Numbered from the stretch's first letter, positions 1 to 6,406 are shown. The stretch: 7,241 nucleotides of DNA from Rhizobiaceae bacterium (GCA_016793565.1 JAEUMA010000672.1:1-7241), one strand, 5' to 3'. Notes: generated by a model from the letters alone, not told the origin. Translations and numbers: made by a program.

Positions 1-107
1 CCTGCACTGAACTCAAGGGCGTGGATCCCGGCTGCGATGGAATCGCTTATCGAATGCGGAGGCAGGCTTCAAGGCAGGCGGGCAAAACGGCCGGCAGCCA
101 TGGGCGC

Positions 108-311
108 TCAGGCGATGATGTCAGGAACGATGCGGTCCTCCAGCGCGCGCAGCTTGTCCTTCACGGCCAGCTTTTTCTTCTTCATCCGCTGGATCTGGAG
201 GGGGTCGCAACCTGTGGTGATCATCGCATTGATTGCTGCGTCGAAATCCAGGTGTTCCTGCTTCAGCCGTGCGAATTCGAGACGGACGTCGGCCTGTTCC
301 TGATCGGACAT
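108..311 (-). CDS. DUF465 (YdcH-like) small protein, copy 1
   Basis: A 67-residue cytoplasmic protein with no signal peptide or membrane segment. It is a charged helical hairpin: helix 1 covers about residues 5-30, a short loop containing GCDP follows, and helix 2 about residues 38-60 carries the basic patch MKKKKLAVKDKL. That 'hydrophobic-K-x-KKL-x-hKD' pattern in the second helix is characteristic of DUF465/YdcH proteins, whose molecular role is unknown. The start is ATG at 309-311, chosen because the family begins just before the first helix; the same frame stays open upstream to 416 but that extension has no family character. An AGGAG lies about 14 bases upstream, a rather long spacing. 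It is divergent from a second DUF465 gene at 540. Family assignment is confident; function is unknown. Confidence 0.85.
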   Translation of the reverse strand: MSDQEQADVRLEFARLKQEHLDFDAAINAMITTGCDPLQIQRMKKKKLAVKDKLRALEDRIVPDIIA

Positions 312-450
312 GAACGGTCTGCGAACTCCTGCGACGGGCTGCCGTCGCGCCCTCAAAAAGGATTCGGCCGGCACCGCCGCCATAGCACAATTCACGATGT
401 CGCGAAATGCTACCAATCCCCATTCGACTTTCCATATCTAAGGTGTCACA

Positions 451-468
451 CTGTCATCGTACCGTCAC
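451..468 (+). promoter_or_regulatory. Candidate PHO box (PhoB site) upstream of DUF465 copy 2
   Basis: Two direct heptamers, CTGTCAT (451-457) and CCGTCAC (462-468), are separated by four bases. The known PhoB half-site is CTGTCAT/C repeated every 11 bases, so the match is 13 of 14 with the correct spacing. It reads toward the gene at 540 and ends 71 bases before its ATG. I see no convincing -10 hexamer at the expected distance of about 10 bases downstream, which is the main weakness. A further GTGTCAC at 443-449 is out of the 11-base register. Confidence 0.5.
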
Positions 469-539
469 TGAGCCTCTGCCAGCGATGGGCGAGACTAGGC
501 GGTGCGACGACGAGGAAACCTGCAAAGGGAGCACCATTC

Positions 540-722
540 ATGTCGCTTTCCACCCACCTTGACGAGCTGAAGCGTAGACACAGCGATATCGAGCGCGCGA
601 TCGATGACGCCCTTACCCATCCGTCCGTCGACGACCTCGAGATCGTATCGCTGAAGCGACGCAAGCTGGCCATCAAGGACGAAATCGCTAAGCTCAACGG
701 CGAGCGGCCAACCTCCCACTGA
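540..722 (+). CDS. DUF465 (YdcH-like) small protein, copy 2
   Basis: A 60-residue protein built like copy 1: an amphipathic helix (about residues 3-25, rich in Arg, Asp and Glu), a short turn (HPSVDD), then a second helix containing SLKRRKLAIKDEI, which matches the family signature and the MKKKKLAVKDKL of copy 1. The start is ATG at 540, with AAGGGAG ending eight bases upstream; the frame is open from position 21 but nothing before 540 resembles the family. It diverges from copy 1 across 228 bases and has a candidate PHO box in front of it, suggesting phosphate-dependent expression (inference). It is convergent with the ArsR-type gene downstream. The biochemical role of DUF465 proteins is unknown. 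Confidence 0.87.
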   Translation: MSLSTHLDELKRRHSDIERAIDDALTHPSVDDLEIVSLKRRKLAIKDEIAKLNGERPTSH

Positions 723-745
723 GGCTGCGGAACCCACCGCATGCC

Positions 746-768
746 GCCGGCGGTATCCTGCCGCCGGC
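746..768. other. Perfect 8-bp hairpin between convergent genes
   Basis: GCCGGCGG (746-753) and CCGCCGGC (761-768) form an 8-bp GC-only stem around a 7-base loop, 24 bases after the stop of the DUF465 gene at 540-722. It may end or protect the transcript, but neither strand has a T-run after it, so it is not a canonical intrinsic terminator. The rest of 723-862 shows nothing else that I can support. Confidence 0.35.
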
Positions 769-862
769 CCATGCCGGTGAAGTCTTTATCCAGGGAAATA
801 CGACGCTTTTTCTTCCGGGCTGTCAGTAGCCCATGAGCGGACGGGAAGCGCCCGGCGGTGGC

Positions 863-1126
863 TCAGGCTTCCCAGAACTGATCCAGCCAGATATTCAACC
901 GCACGAAACCTTCCGGGCTGACCGCGTAGACGCGTTTGGTTCCCTCCGGAGTGGCCTTCACCAGTCCGGCGTCCAGCAGAACCTTCAGATGCTGCGATAC
1001 CGCCGGCCGAGACACCGGCAGCCCGCCGGCCAGTTCCGTCACCGTCTTGGGTCCGCGCCGGAGTTCCTCCAGCAGATGGCGGCGATTGGGATCGGCGATC
1101 GCGGTGAAGGCGTCGATGGCGAGCAT
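863..1126 (-). CDS. ArsR-type winged-helix transcriptional regulator
   Basis: An 87-residue single-domain DNA-binding protein. Residues 5-20 match the start of ArsR-fold regulators (AFTAIADPNRRHLL), the recognition helix lies in LPVSRPAVSQHLKVLLDAGLV (about 36-56), and a short wing follows (EGTKRVYAVSPEG, 61-73). It contains no cysteine, so it lacks the metal-binding CxC of ArsR/SmtB sensors and is closer to the non-metal SdpR-like branch. Members of that branch are often paired with an SRPBCC (AHSA1) gene, but none is present here. The start is uncertain: ATG at 1124-1126 is chosen over TTG at 1142-1144 (93 residues), and neither has a good ribosome site. It follows the interrupted MFS gene on the same strand, so co-transcription is likely. 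The ligand and targets cannot be told from the sequence. Confidence 0.85.
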   Translation of the reverse strand: MLAIDAFTAIADPNRRHLLEELRRGPKTVTELAGGLPVSRPAVSQHLKVLLDAGLVKATPEGTKRVYAVSPEGFVRLNIWLDQFWEA

Positions 1127-1205
1127 GGCGCGATCTTGTGCCAAAAACCCGCCGATCTCAACCCGTCCGGAAGTCTGAAGCGGCTCAGGGTGAGAAGGAA
1201 CCGCT

Positions 1206-1847
1206 CTATTGCTCCGCTGGCTGCGTGCGCGGGTCGAGCCGGGCCGCTTCCGGAGTCACGCCGCGTTCGGACGGCACTACGTTGAAGGCCTCGCGCTCGG
1301 AGAGCGGCACCGGCGCCCGGCGGCTGACGCGCACCATCGTGTAGGCCGCCAGCGTGAAATGCGCGAACGCCGTGGCCAGGAACAGGCTCTCCGGGCGCAG
1401 CACGCTCATCAGCATGGCGCCCAGCACCGGGCCGATCATCGTTCCGAAGCCGTAGAGCAGGAGAAGGCCGCCTGAGACCTTGATGAAGTCCTCCGGCCTC
1501 GCGTGGTCGTTGGCGTGCGCCACGGCCAGAGAGTAGAGGGTGTAGGCGAGGGCGCCATAGGCCGCCGTCAAGCCGATCACGAAGCTGCCCGTGCGCGGGG
1601 CGGCGAAAAAGATGATCAGCCCGACCACCGCGGTGCAGAAGGCGGCGGCGGCAAGCACGTAGCGGCGGTCGGTCTTGTCGGAGATGCGGCCGACCGGCAT
1701 CTGCATCACCGCGCCCGCCACGACGACGAGGCTCATCATCAGGGCGATCTCGGCCGTCGAAATGCCCACGCGCGCGCCGTAAACCGCGCCGAGCGTGCCC
1801 CAGGCGCCGTTGGCGATGCCGATCAGCAGGCAGGCTACCAAGGACAC
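1206..1847 (-). CDS. C-terminal half of the MFS transporter (helices 7-12)
   Basis: This is the 213-codon stretch after the internal stop. It holds six predicted membrane helices (approximately residues 2-25, 34-52, 65-86, 88-110, 124-148 and 152-172), an MFS motif-A-like loop between helices 8 and 9 (GRISDKTDRR) and a polar C-terminal tail of about 40 residues. If translated separately, the first available start is GTG at 1845-1847, twelve bases past the TAA, with no recognisable ribosome site, so only reinitiation or readthrough would produce it. The second-half motif is intact, showing no decay since the stop arose. The stop codon lies 61 bases before the alternative TTG start of the ArsR-type gene. 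Confidence 0.45.
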   Translation of the reverse strand: MSLVACLLIGIANGAWGTLGAVYGARVGISTAEIALMMSLVVVAGAVMQMPVGRISDKTDRRYVLAAAAFCTAVVGLIIFFAAPRTGSFVIGLTAAYGALAYTLYSLAVAHANDHARPEDFIKVSGGLLLLYGFGTMIGPVLGAMLMSVLRPESLFLATAFAHFTLAAYTMVRVSRRAPVPLSEREAFNVVPSERGVTPEAARLDPRTQPAEQ

Positions 1848-1859
1848 GGGCGAGTTCGC

Positions 1860-2450
1860 TTAGAGCTTCTTGACGTCCAGCGACACGTCCTGCAGCGGCT
1901 TGGGGCTAGCCTGCGTGGAGACCGCGGTGGGGATCAGCGACAGGCAGAACAGGATGCCGGCGACCATGAACAGCGATTCGTTACGCACGTCGCCGGCCGC
2001 GACGATCATCTGGCCGCCCATGATCGAGGCGTAGGTGACCATCATGTAGAGCCCGAGAACCGTGCCGCGGTTCTCGTTGGTGGCCTTTTCGTTGAGCCAG
2101 CTCTCGATGACCATAAAGGCGCCGGCCATGGTGAAGCCCGTGCAGATGCGCAGCAGAATCCAGATCGTCGGTTCGATCATCAGCCCGGTCAGCAGGGCGA
2201 TGATGGCGCCGACCGACGCGAAGGCGCCGAAGGCGCGGACATGTCCGGCCCTGCGCACCAGCCGAGGGGCGAAGTAGCAGCCCGCGACGAAGCCCCCCGC
2301 CCAGGCCGTGCCGAGCAGGCCGAGCACGGCGGTCGAGAAACCCTCCGCCTGCCCCCTCAGCGGCAGAAGCAGGCCATGCAGGCCGGACGCGGCCAGCAGG
2401 AACGCCGTTCCGCGCAGCAGCGAGAGGATGGGCCGGTAGGACGCGAGCAT
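1860..2450 (-). CDS. N-terminal half of the MFS transporter (helices 1-6)
   Basis: A 196-residue product with the normal translation start of the transporter. Six hydrophobic segments are visible: about residues 8-28, 40-60, 70-92, 95-117, 132-150 and 160-178. The loop after helix 2 carries RLVRRAGHVRAFG, a degenerate MFS motif A. The product ends in VKKL at the TAA. A six-helix half alone is not known to work as a typical MFS carrier unless it pairs with the other half, so it is probably inactive if the C-terminal half is not made. The 99 bases upstream, back to the DUF1192 gene, contain no promoter that I would call. Confidence 0.5.
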   Translation of the reverse strand: MLASYRPILSLLRGTAFLLAASGLHGLLLPLRGQAEGFSTAVLGLLGTAWAGGFVAGCYFAPRLVRRAGHVRAFGAFASVGAIIALLTGLMIEPTIWILLRICTGFTMAGAFMVIESWLNEKATNENRGTVLGLYMMVTYASIMGGQMIVAAGDVRNESLFMVAGILFCLSLIPTAVSTQASPKPLQDVSLDVKKL

Positions 2451-2549
2451 ATCTGCCTCGGACTGCAGCGAATCGATGGCTTGCTAGAATAGAAACAATG
2501 CGGCTTCGCGACGGCACGTAAGCGACATTTTTTCGCGCCGTTCCTCGTT

Positions 2550-2741
2550 TCAGCGGCGGAACAGTGCCTCGGCGGCGGCCTTGGTCGATCCCTTGGCTGT
2601 CAGTTCCGCTTCGATGCGGGCGATCTCGTCCCGCAGAAGCGCGATACGGCTGGTCAGCTCGCTCACGGACAGGGTGGCGAGATCCTGGCCGATCTCGTGC
2701 ACGCGCGGCGGCTTGCGGGTTTCGTCCTCCATGAACGCCAT
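2550..2741 (-). CDS. DUF1192 family small protein
   Basis: A 63-residue cytoplasmic protein. Its N-terminal part is polar (DETRKPPRVHEIGQDLATLS). It is followed by one long amphipathic helix, about residues 25-50 (SVSELTSRIALLRDEIARIE), likely a short coiled coil, and a basic tail ending FRR. 'P-x-x-H-x-hGxDL..LSVxELxxRIxxLxxEIxRhE' is the DUF1192 pattern, a family widespread in Alphaproteobacteria and of unknown function. The start is ATG at 2739-2741 with GGAG eight bases upstream; the Met at residue 4 is a weaker alternative. It is divergent from the quinone oxidoreductase gene across about 80 bases, so the two may share a control region. The same gene pairing is, as far as I recall, common in rhizobia. 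Confidence 0.87.
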   Translation of the reverse strand: MAFMEDETRKPPRVHEIGQDLATLSVSELTSRIALLRDEIARIEAELTAKGSTKAAAEALFRR

Positions 2742-2810
2742 CGTGGTTTCTCCGCTTTGCCCGCCGTGATGTGCAGACTAAATAGGACGAAGTGCCTGTT
2801 TTCAAGGAAT

Positions 2811-2815
2811 GGAGG
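2811..2815 (+). promoter_or_regulatory. Ribosome binding site that sets the oxidoreductase start
   Basis: GGAGG ends five bases before the ATG at 2821-2823. It overlaps the other in-frame ATG at 2809-2811, which has no comparable site of its own. This favours the 336-residue product over the 340-residue one. Confidence 0.7.
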
Positions 2816-2820
2816 ACGCC

Positions 2821-3831
2821 ATGGCCGATATCGCCGATCTGCCCGCGAAGATGACGGCCATCGCGATCACCGAGCCGGGCGGGCCGATGGTCCTGCGGCC
2901 GCAGATCCGCGACGTCCCGGTTCCCGGCGAGGGCGAGATCCTCATCCGCGTGAAGAACGCCGGCGTCAACCGTCCGGATGTGCTCCAGCGGCAGGGCGCT
3001 TACCCGCCGCCGCCAGGCGCATCGGATCTGCCGGGACTGGAAGTGTCGGGCGAGGTTGCCGCCCTGGGGAGCGGCGTTGCGCGCTGGCGGCCGGGAGATG
3101 CCGTCTGCGCGCTCACGCCGGGCGGAGGTTACGCCGAATATGTCAAGGTGCATGGCAGCAACGCGCTGCCGGTCCCGCCGGGTTTCACCTTCACGGAAGC
3201 CGCCGCGCTGCCGGAGACCTTTTTCACTGTGTGGCACAACGTCTTCCAGCGCGGCGGGCTGAAGCCGGGCGAGACACTGCTGGTGCATGGCGGCTCCTCC
3301 GGAATCGGCACGACGGCCATCCAGCTGGCCACCGCGCTCGGCGCGCGCGTCATCGTCACGGCCGGATCGGAGGAAAAATGCGCCGCCTGCGTGCGGCTGG
3401 GCGCGGCCCGCGCGGTCAACTATCGCAGCGAGGACTTCGTCTCGGCCGTGAAATCGGTGACCGAAGGCAAGGGCGCCGACGTGATCCTCGACATGGTCGG
3501 CGGCGACTATGTCGCGCGCAACTACGATGCCGCGGCGGTGGAGGGGCGGATCGTGCAGATCGCCACGCAGGGCGGGGCGCAGGCCACCGCCGACTTCGCC
3601 AAGCTGATGGTCAAGCGGCTCGTGCACACCGGCTCGACCTTGCGGCCGCGTACGGTGGCTTTCAAAGGCGAGATCGCCGCCGAACTGGAGGCGAAGGCGT
3701 GGCCGCTGCTGGCCGGGCGTCGCGTGGCGCCGGTGATGGACATGATCTTTCCGTTCCGGGAAGCCTGGCGCGCGCATGAGCGTATGCAGGAGGGCGACCA
3801 CATCGGAAAGATCGTTCTGGACGTGTCCTGA
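2821..3831 (+). CDS. NAD(P)H quinone oxidoreductase, PIG3 family
   Basis: A 336-residue zinc-free medium-chain dehydrogenase/reductase that transfers two or one electrons from NAD(P)H to quinones in the cytosol. The N-terminal GroES-like domain (about 11-130) has the family signatures NRPDVLQRQG (50-59) and DLPGLEVSGEV (69-79). The Rossmann domain (about 130-270) has the cofactor loop VHGGSSGIGT (155-164) followed by QLATALGARVIVTAGSEEK. The C terminus EGDHIGKIVLDVS is typical of PIG3 (TP53I3)-like enzymes, and the length fits that family (about 325-335). Zinc-binding cysteine clusters of alcohol dehydrogenases are absent. Residues 1-10 before MTAIAI are an extra tail, so an ATG at 2851 is conceivable but has no good ribosome site. 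Physiological substrate is not predictable; a role in quinone detoxification is inferred from the family. Confidence 0.93.
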   Translation: MADIADLPAKMTAIAITEPGGPMVLRPQIRDVPVPGEGEILIRVKNAGVNRPDVLQRQGAYPPPPGASDLPGLEVSGEVAALGSGVARWRPGDAVCALTPGGGYAEYVKVHGSNALPVPPGFTFTEAAALPETFFTVWHNVFQRGGLKPGETLLVHGGSSGIGTTAIQLATALGARVIVTAGSEEKCAACVRLGAARAVNYRSEDFVSAVKSVTEGKGADVILDMVGGDYVARNYDAAAVEGRIVQIATQGGAQATADFAKLMVKRLVHTGSTLRPRTVAFKGEIAAELEAKAWPLLAGRRVAPVMDMIFPFREAWRAHERMQEGDHIGKIVLDVS

Positions 3832-3883
3832 ACCAGCGCTGGCTGTCCGCCGGCCCACGCTTCCGTTAACCTCGCTTTGCATA

Positions 3884-3928
3884 CACTGCATATCTGCTGT
3901 GCAAACGCAGCACTTATTTTGTGCAGTG
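3884..3928. repeat. Nested inverted repeats upstream of the DUF1127 gene
   Basis: Outer arms CACTGCA (3884-3890) and TGCAGTG (3922-3928) are exact complements. Inside them TGCTGTG (3895-3901) and CGCAGCA (3906-3912) pair over a CAAA loop with one G-T wobble. TTTGCA (3876-3881) and TGCAAA (3900-3905) form a third pair, and TGCATA repeats directly at 3878 and 3887. The cluster overlaps the candidate promoter, so it may be an operator for a dimeric repressor or activator. No regulator family can be named from it. Confidence 0.5.
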
Positions 3929-3941
3929 CGAAAGGCTATAT
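3913..3941 (+). promoter_or_regulatory. Candidate promoter of the DUF1127 gene
   Basis: CTTATT (3913-3918), a 17-base spacer and CTATAT (3936-3941). The -10 is an exact match to the rhizobial housekeeping consensus CTATAT; the -35 matches only the first three bases of CTTGAC. Transcription would start near 3948, giving a leader of about 35 bases before the ATG at 3983. The weak -35 and overlap with the inverted repeats fit a regulated promoter. Confidence 0.45.
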
Positions 3942-3982
3942 GCCCACCATCAACAGAGAACAGACGGAAGATGGAGGGAAAG

Positions 3983-4120
3983 ATGAACCTGATCCGCTCT
4001 TACAAGAACTGGCGCCGCTACAACGAGACGGTGCGCGAACTGAGCCGGCTGAGCAATCGGCAGCTCGATGACCTCGGCGTCACCCGCGCCGATATCGCCC
4101 GCATCGCCCGCGGCGAGTAA
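3983..4120 (+). CDS. DUF1127 (YjiS-like) small protein
   Basis: A 45-residue, strongly basic protein with no signal or membrane segment. It has the whole DUF1127 pattern: N-terminal SYKNWRRYNETVRELSRLS helix, then SNRQLDDLGVTRADIARIAR, where L-x-DLG(I/V)-x-RxDI is the family hallmark. In Agrobacterium and Rhodobacter, DUF1127 proteins have been linked to phosphate and carbon metabolism and to RNA-related regulation; the mechanism is not settled. The ATG at 3983 has GGAGG five bases upstream, preferred over the ATG at 3971 that overlaps this site. It is transcribed alone: 151 bases separate it from the oxidoreductase gene, with its own candidate promoter, and a strong terminator follows 24 bases after the stop. 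Confidence 0.92.
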   Translation: MNLIRSYKNWRRYNETVRELSRLSNRQLDDLGVTRADIARIARGE

Positions 4121-4144
4121 CAGTTCCGGCCTTCGAGGCCAAAG

Positions 4145-4179
4145 AAAGACCCGCCGGATCGCTCCGGCGGGTCTTTTTT
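4145..4179 (+). terminator. Strong Rho-independent terminator, probably bidirectional
   Basis: AAAGACCCGCCGGA (4145-4158) pairs perfectly with TCCGGCGGGTCTTT (4163-4176), a 14-bp stem on a TCGC loop, followed by further T residues to 4179. On the minus strand the stem is followed by a weaker T-rich stretch (TCTTTCTTT), so it probably also ends the convergent phytase-like transcript, whose stop is at 4200-4202. Confidence 0.93.
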
Positions 4180-4199
4180 ATTGTGCGGACGACCGCGGT

Positions 4200-6401
4200 T
4201 CAGTTCACGGCGTCGATGGCGCCGAGCCGCAGGAACAGGGTCTCGCCGGACGAGTCACTGACGCCGTCATTGTCGGTGACGACGAAGCCCTCGCCGGCCG
4301 CGTCGATGGCAAAGCCTTCCACCTTGTCGAGCACATAGCCGTTGGTGGCTGCCTTCAGGTCGGGCAGCAGGTCGCGCACCAGGGTCTTTTCGACCGTCGG
4401 CAGTTCGCCGCCCAGCGCGGCCGGCTTGAAGGCGTCCAGCGATACGCTGTAGAGGCGCTTCACCATGGCGTCGGCGCCGACCAGGTTGTCGCGCTCGATG
4501 ACGTAGAGCTTGCCGCCATGGGCGGTGATCTCCGACAGCCCCATCCAGCCCTTGCCCTTGGCGTCGAGCGGGTAGTGCACGGCCGACCATTCCTTCGCCT
4601 TCGGCTTGTAGGCCAACAGCTTGACGAAGCCTTCCGGGTCGTCGCGCCATTCGCGCTGCACGGCCATCACCAGCGTCAGGTCGTCGCCCTCGCCGATGGT
4701 GGTGATTCCTTCGAGGCCGAAGCGCGTCTCGTTGGCGAGCAGTTCCTCCGGGAAGCCGATCTCCTGGACGATCGCGCCTTCGCCGTCGACATGCAGCACG
4801 GCATGCGGCACGAGCTGGTCGCTGCGGCCCTCGTTCGCTAGCCAGAAGCCGCCCTCGCCATCGGCGACGATCCCTTCCAGATCGAGCTTCTGGGCCGGAT
4901 TGCCGTCGCGGGTGACGATGGTCTTGGCGGTGATCAGCGCCGGCGTCTTGGTGGCGTCGATGGCGAAGATCGCCGGCTGGTTCTTGTAGAAGGAGTCGGA
5001 GATGCCATAGAGCTTGCCGGCCTCCTTGGGATCGGCGGCGAGGCCGGAGAGCGCTCCCCAGCCGAGCGGCGTGCCCGCTTCGGTCGCCCGCGCAACGATC
5101 ATCGGATATATGGCCGGTGCGTCGCCGCGCTCGTAGATCATCAGATGCGAGCGCGCGCCGCCATCCTCGACGAGGTCCACCTCGTTGGCGGTGACGAGCA
5201 GGTTGCGCGAGGGGATGGCGACAAGCCCCTCCGGCCCGATGCCCGACGGCAGGATCTGCAGGAACTGCGGCTCGCCGCCGGTGTCCTTGTAGACGCCGAT
5301 CAGCGAGGCGCGCTCCGCCGCGATGAAGAACAGCCTGTCGTCGCCGAAGGTGCCAGTCTCCACGCCCTCCGGCTCGATGCCCTTCTTGTTGCGGGCGTCG
5401 GGATAGTGGCCGGCATGCGCCGCCTCGTATTCGAGCGCCGTTCCAGCCTCGTAGAGCACCTCACCAGTCTTCGAGAAGATGGTGAAGCCGCGGGCGCCGC
5501 CCTGGTAGTCGCCTTCGTTGGCCACCACAAGCCGGTCCGAATCGAGCCACTTCACGGCGTCGGGCTCGCGGGCGACGTTTTCCATCTTGCCGGTGAACTT
5601 GAAGGCGCCGTCCTTCTTGACGTCGACATTCTCGAGCGTCACTGCGCCGGCCGGGAAATGCGAGACGATCTCTCCGGTCTCGGCCTTCACGATGACGATC
5701 TCGTTGTTCTCCTGCAGCGTGACGGCGATCTCGCCGGCGTCGTTGAAGGCGACGAATTCCGGCTCCGGGTCTTCCGGGGCGACCTGCGCAAGTCCCGTGA
5801 GTTCGACCGTCCTGATGCTGGCGCAATCCGGCACGCCGTCCTTCAGCGCCACGATCTTGAGGTTGCCGGCCGGCATCTGGGGCATCTTGCCGTCGTCGAC
5901 GTCCTCGTCGCGCTCGTTCTCGATGGCGATAGCGAGCCAGGCGCCGTCCTTGCTGACGGCGACCGAGTCCGGCTGGCCACCGAGATCGCAGCTTGCCTCG
6001 ACAGCCTTCGCGGCAAGATCGATGACTGTCAGGTTGCCGGCCGGGCTCGCCTTGGAGGGTGACGTGTTGACGCCGGCCAGCACCTTGCCGCCGACGACGG
6101 TGACCGAAGTGGGCTCGCCGTCGATCTTCACGTACCCGGCCGCCTTGGGCGCCTTGGCGTCGGTGATGTCGATGAAGCCGATGCCGCCGAACGGGCTGTC
6201 CGAATAGACGAGCATGTTGCCGTTGGCGGTCGCCGCGACGATCTCCGACGAGGTCGGCGTCGACGCGTCGGTGCCCTCCGGCAGGTTGTCGGCCACCGGG
6301 AAGGTGGCGATGCGGTTGAACGTCGGCTCGGCCAGCGCGGGCATCGCGGTGGAAGCGGCAAGCGCTGCGGTCAGCGCAAGCAAGCGGGCGGAAGGTTTCA
6401 T
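4200..6401 (-). CDS. Exported phytase-like / esterase-like beta-propeller protein
   Basis: A 733-residue protein with a Sec signal peptide: KPSAR, a hydrophobic core at 7-20, and a probable cut after PALA at 24, so it is periplasmic or secreted. Residues 25-430 hold repeated propeller-like strands of the type (E/Q)P-x-x-V-x-hh followed by hh-V-A-x-E-N, at about 97, 143, 214, 279, 343 and 389. Residues 447-728 match the 'phytase-like' domain (PF13449, also called esterase-like activity of phytase), with LDLEGIVADGEGGFWLANEG at 507-525 and VEGFAIDAAGEGFVVTDNDG near the end. Only two cysteines exist (138, 193), suggesting one disulfide. The substrate is unproven; phosphate-ester release is suggested by family name and by the PHO box in front. 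The ATG at 6399-6401 is supported by the signal peptide and a ribosome site; the frame extends to 6473 without merit. Confidence 0.9.
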   Translation of the reverse strand: MKPSARLLALTAALAASTAMPALAEPTFNRIATFPVADNLPEGTDASTPTSSEIVAATANGNMLVYSDSPFGGIGFIDITDAKAPKAAGYVKIDGEPTSVTVVGGKVLAGVNTSPSKASPAGNLTVIDLAAKAVEASCDLGGQPDSVAVSKDGAWLAIAIENERDEDVDDGKMPQMPAGNLKIVALKDGVPDCASIRTVELTGLAQVAPEDPEPEFVAFNDAGEIAVTLQENNEIVIVKAETGEIVSHFPAGAVTLENVDVKKDGAFKFTGKMENVAREPDAVKWLDSDRLVVANEGDYQGGARGFTIFSKTGEVLYEAGTALEYEAAHAGHYPDARNKKGIEPEGVETGTFGDDRLFFIAAERASLIGVYKDTGGEPQFLQILPSGIGPEGLVAIPSRNLLVTANEVDLVEDGGARSHLMIYERGDAPAIYPMIVARATEAGTPLGWGALSGLAADPKEAGKLYGISDSFYKNQPAIFAIDATKTPALITAKTIVTRDGNPAQKLDLEGIVADGEGGFWLANEGRSDQLVPHAVLHVDGEGAIVQEIGFPEELLANETRFGLEGITTIGEGDDLTLVMAVQREWRDDPEGFVKLLAYKPKAKEWSAVHYPLDAKGKGWMGLSEITAHGGKLYVIERDNLVGADAMVKRLYSVSLDAFKPAALGGELPTVEKTLVRDLLPDLKAATNGYVLDKVEGFAIDAAGEGFVVTDNDGVSDSSGETLFLRLGAIDAVN

Positions 6402-6406
6402 CAAGG

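Larger units (their letters stand above)
1206..2450 (-). pseudogene. MFS transporter interrupted by an in-frame TAA
   Basis: Read through, this is one 414-codon major facilitator superfamily protein, the usual length for a 12-helix MFS carrier, with a single ochre stop at codon 197 (1860-1862). Both sides are in the same frame, with no indel. The stop falls in the cytoplasmic loop between helices 6 and 7, in the context VKKL-stop-ANSPV. From memory of related rhizobial proteins a Tyr (TAT or TAC) is expected there, so one base change would explain it. The ATG at 2448-2450 has GAGG five bases upstream. The IESWLNE stretch after helix 4 recalls YcaD-type MFS proteins of unknown substrate. It may be a true nonsense mutation, a functional split protein or a sequence error; the absence of any other damage favours a recent event or an error. 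Confidence 0.75.

Noticed and set aside
1..107. Possible end or start of another gene at the left edge
   Set aside because: Frames are open in places but show no family resemblance, and I see no start with a ribosome site. Nothing can be supported.
817..832. Short stem GGGCT/AGCCC between the convergent DUF465 and ArsR-type genes
   Set aside because: Only a 5-bp stem with no T-run on either strand; not distinguishable from chance.
1503..2492. A 329-codon plus-strand open frame
   Set aside because: Antisense to the MFS gene; the product is a run of Gly, Asp, Arg, His and Gln with no recognisable fold or ribosome site.
2779..2805. Minus-strand promoter for the DUF1192 gene (TTGAAA, then TATTTA)
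   Set aside because: Hexamers are reasonable but the spacer is only 15 bases and the -10 is AT-rich by chance level; too weak to list as a feature.
2697..3779. A 360-codon plus-strand frame overlapping the oxidoreductase
   Set aside because: Out-of-frame shadow of the real gene, Arg-Gly-rich and without motifs.
3833..3842. Ten-base palindrome CCAGCGCTGG after the oxidoreductase stop
   Set aside because: Several 10-base palindromes are expected by chance in a window of this size, and there is no loop or T-run to make a terminator.
1981..3891. A 636-codon open frame on the minus strand
   Set aside because: It runs antisense over the well-supported oxidoreductase gene and out of frame over the DUF1192 and MFS genes. 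Its translation is rich in Arg, His and Gly without domains, as expected of a GC-rich shadow frame.
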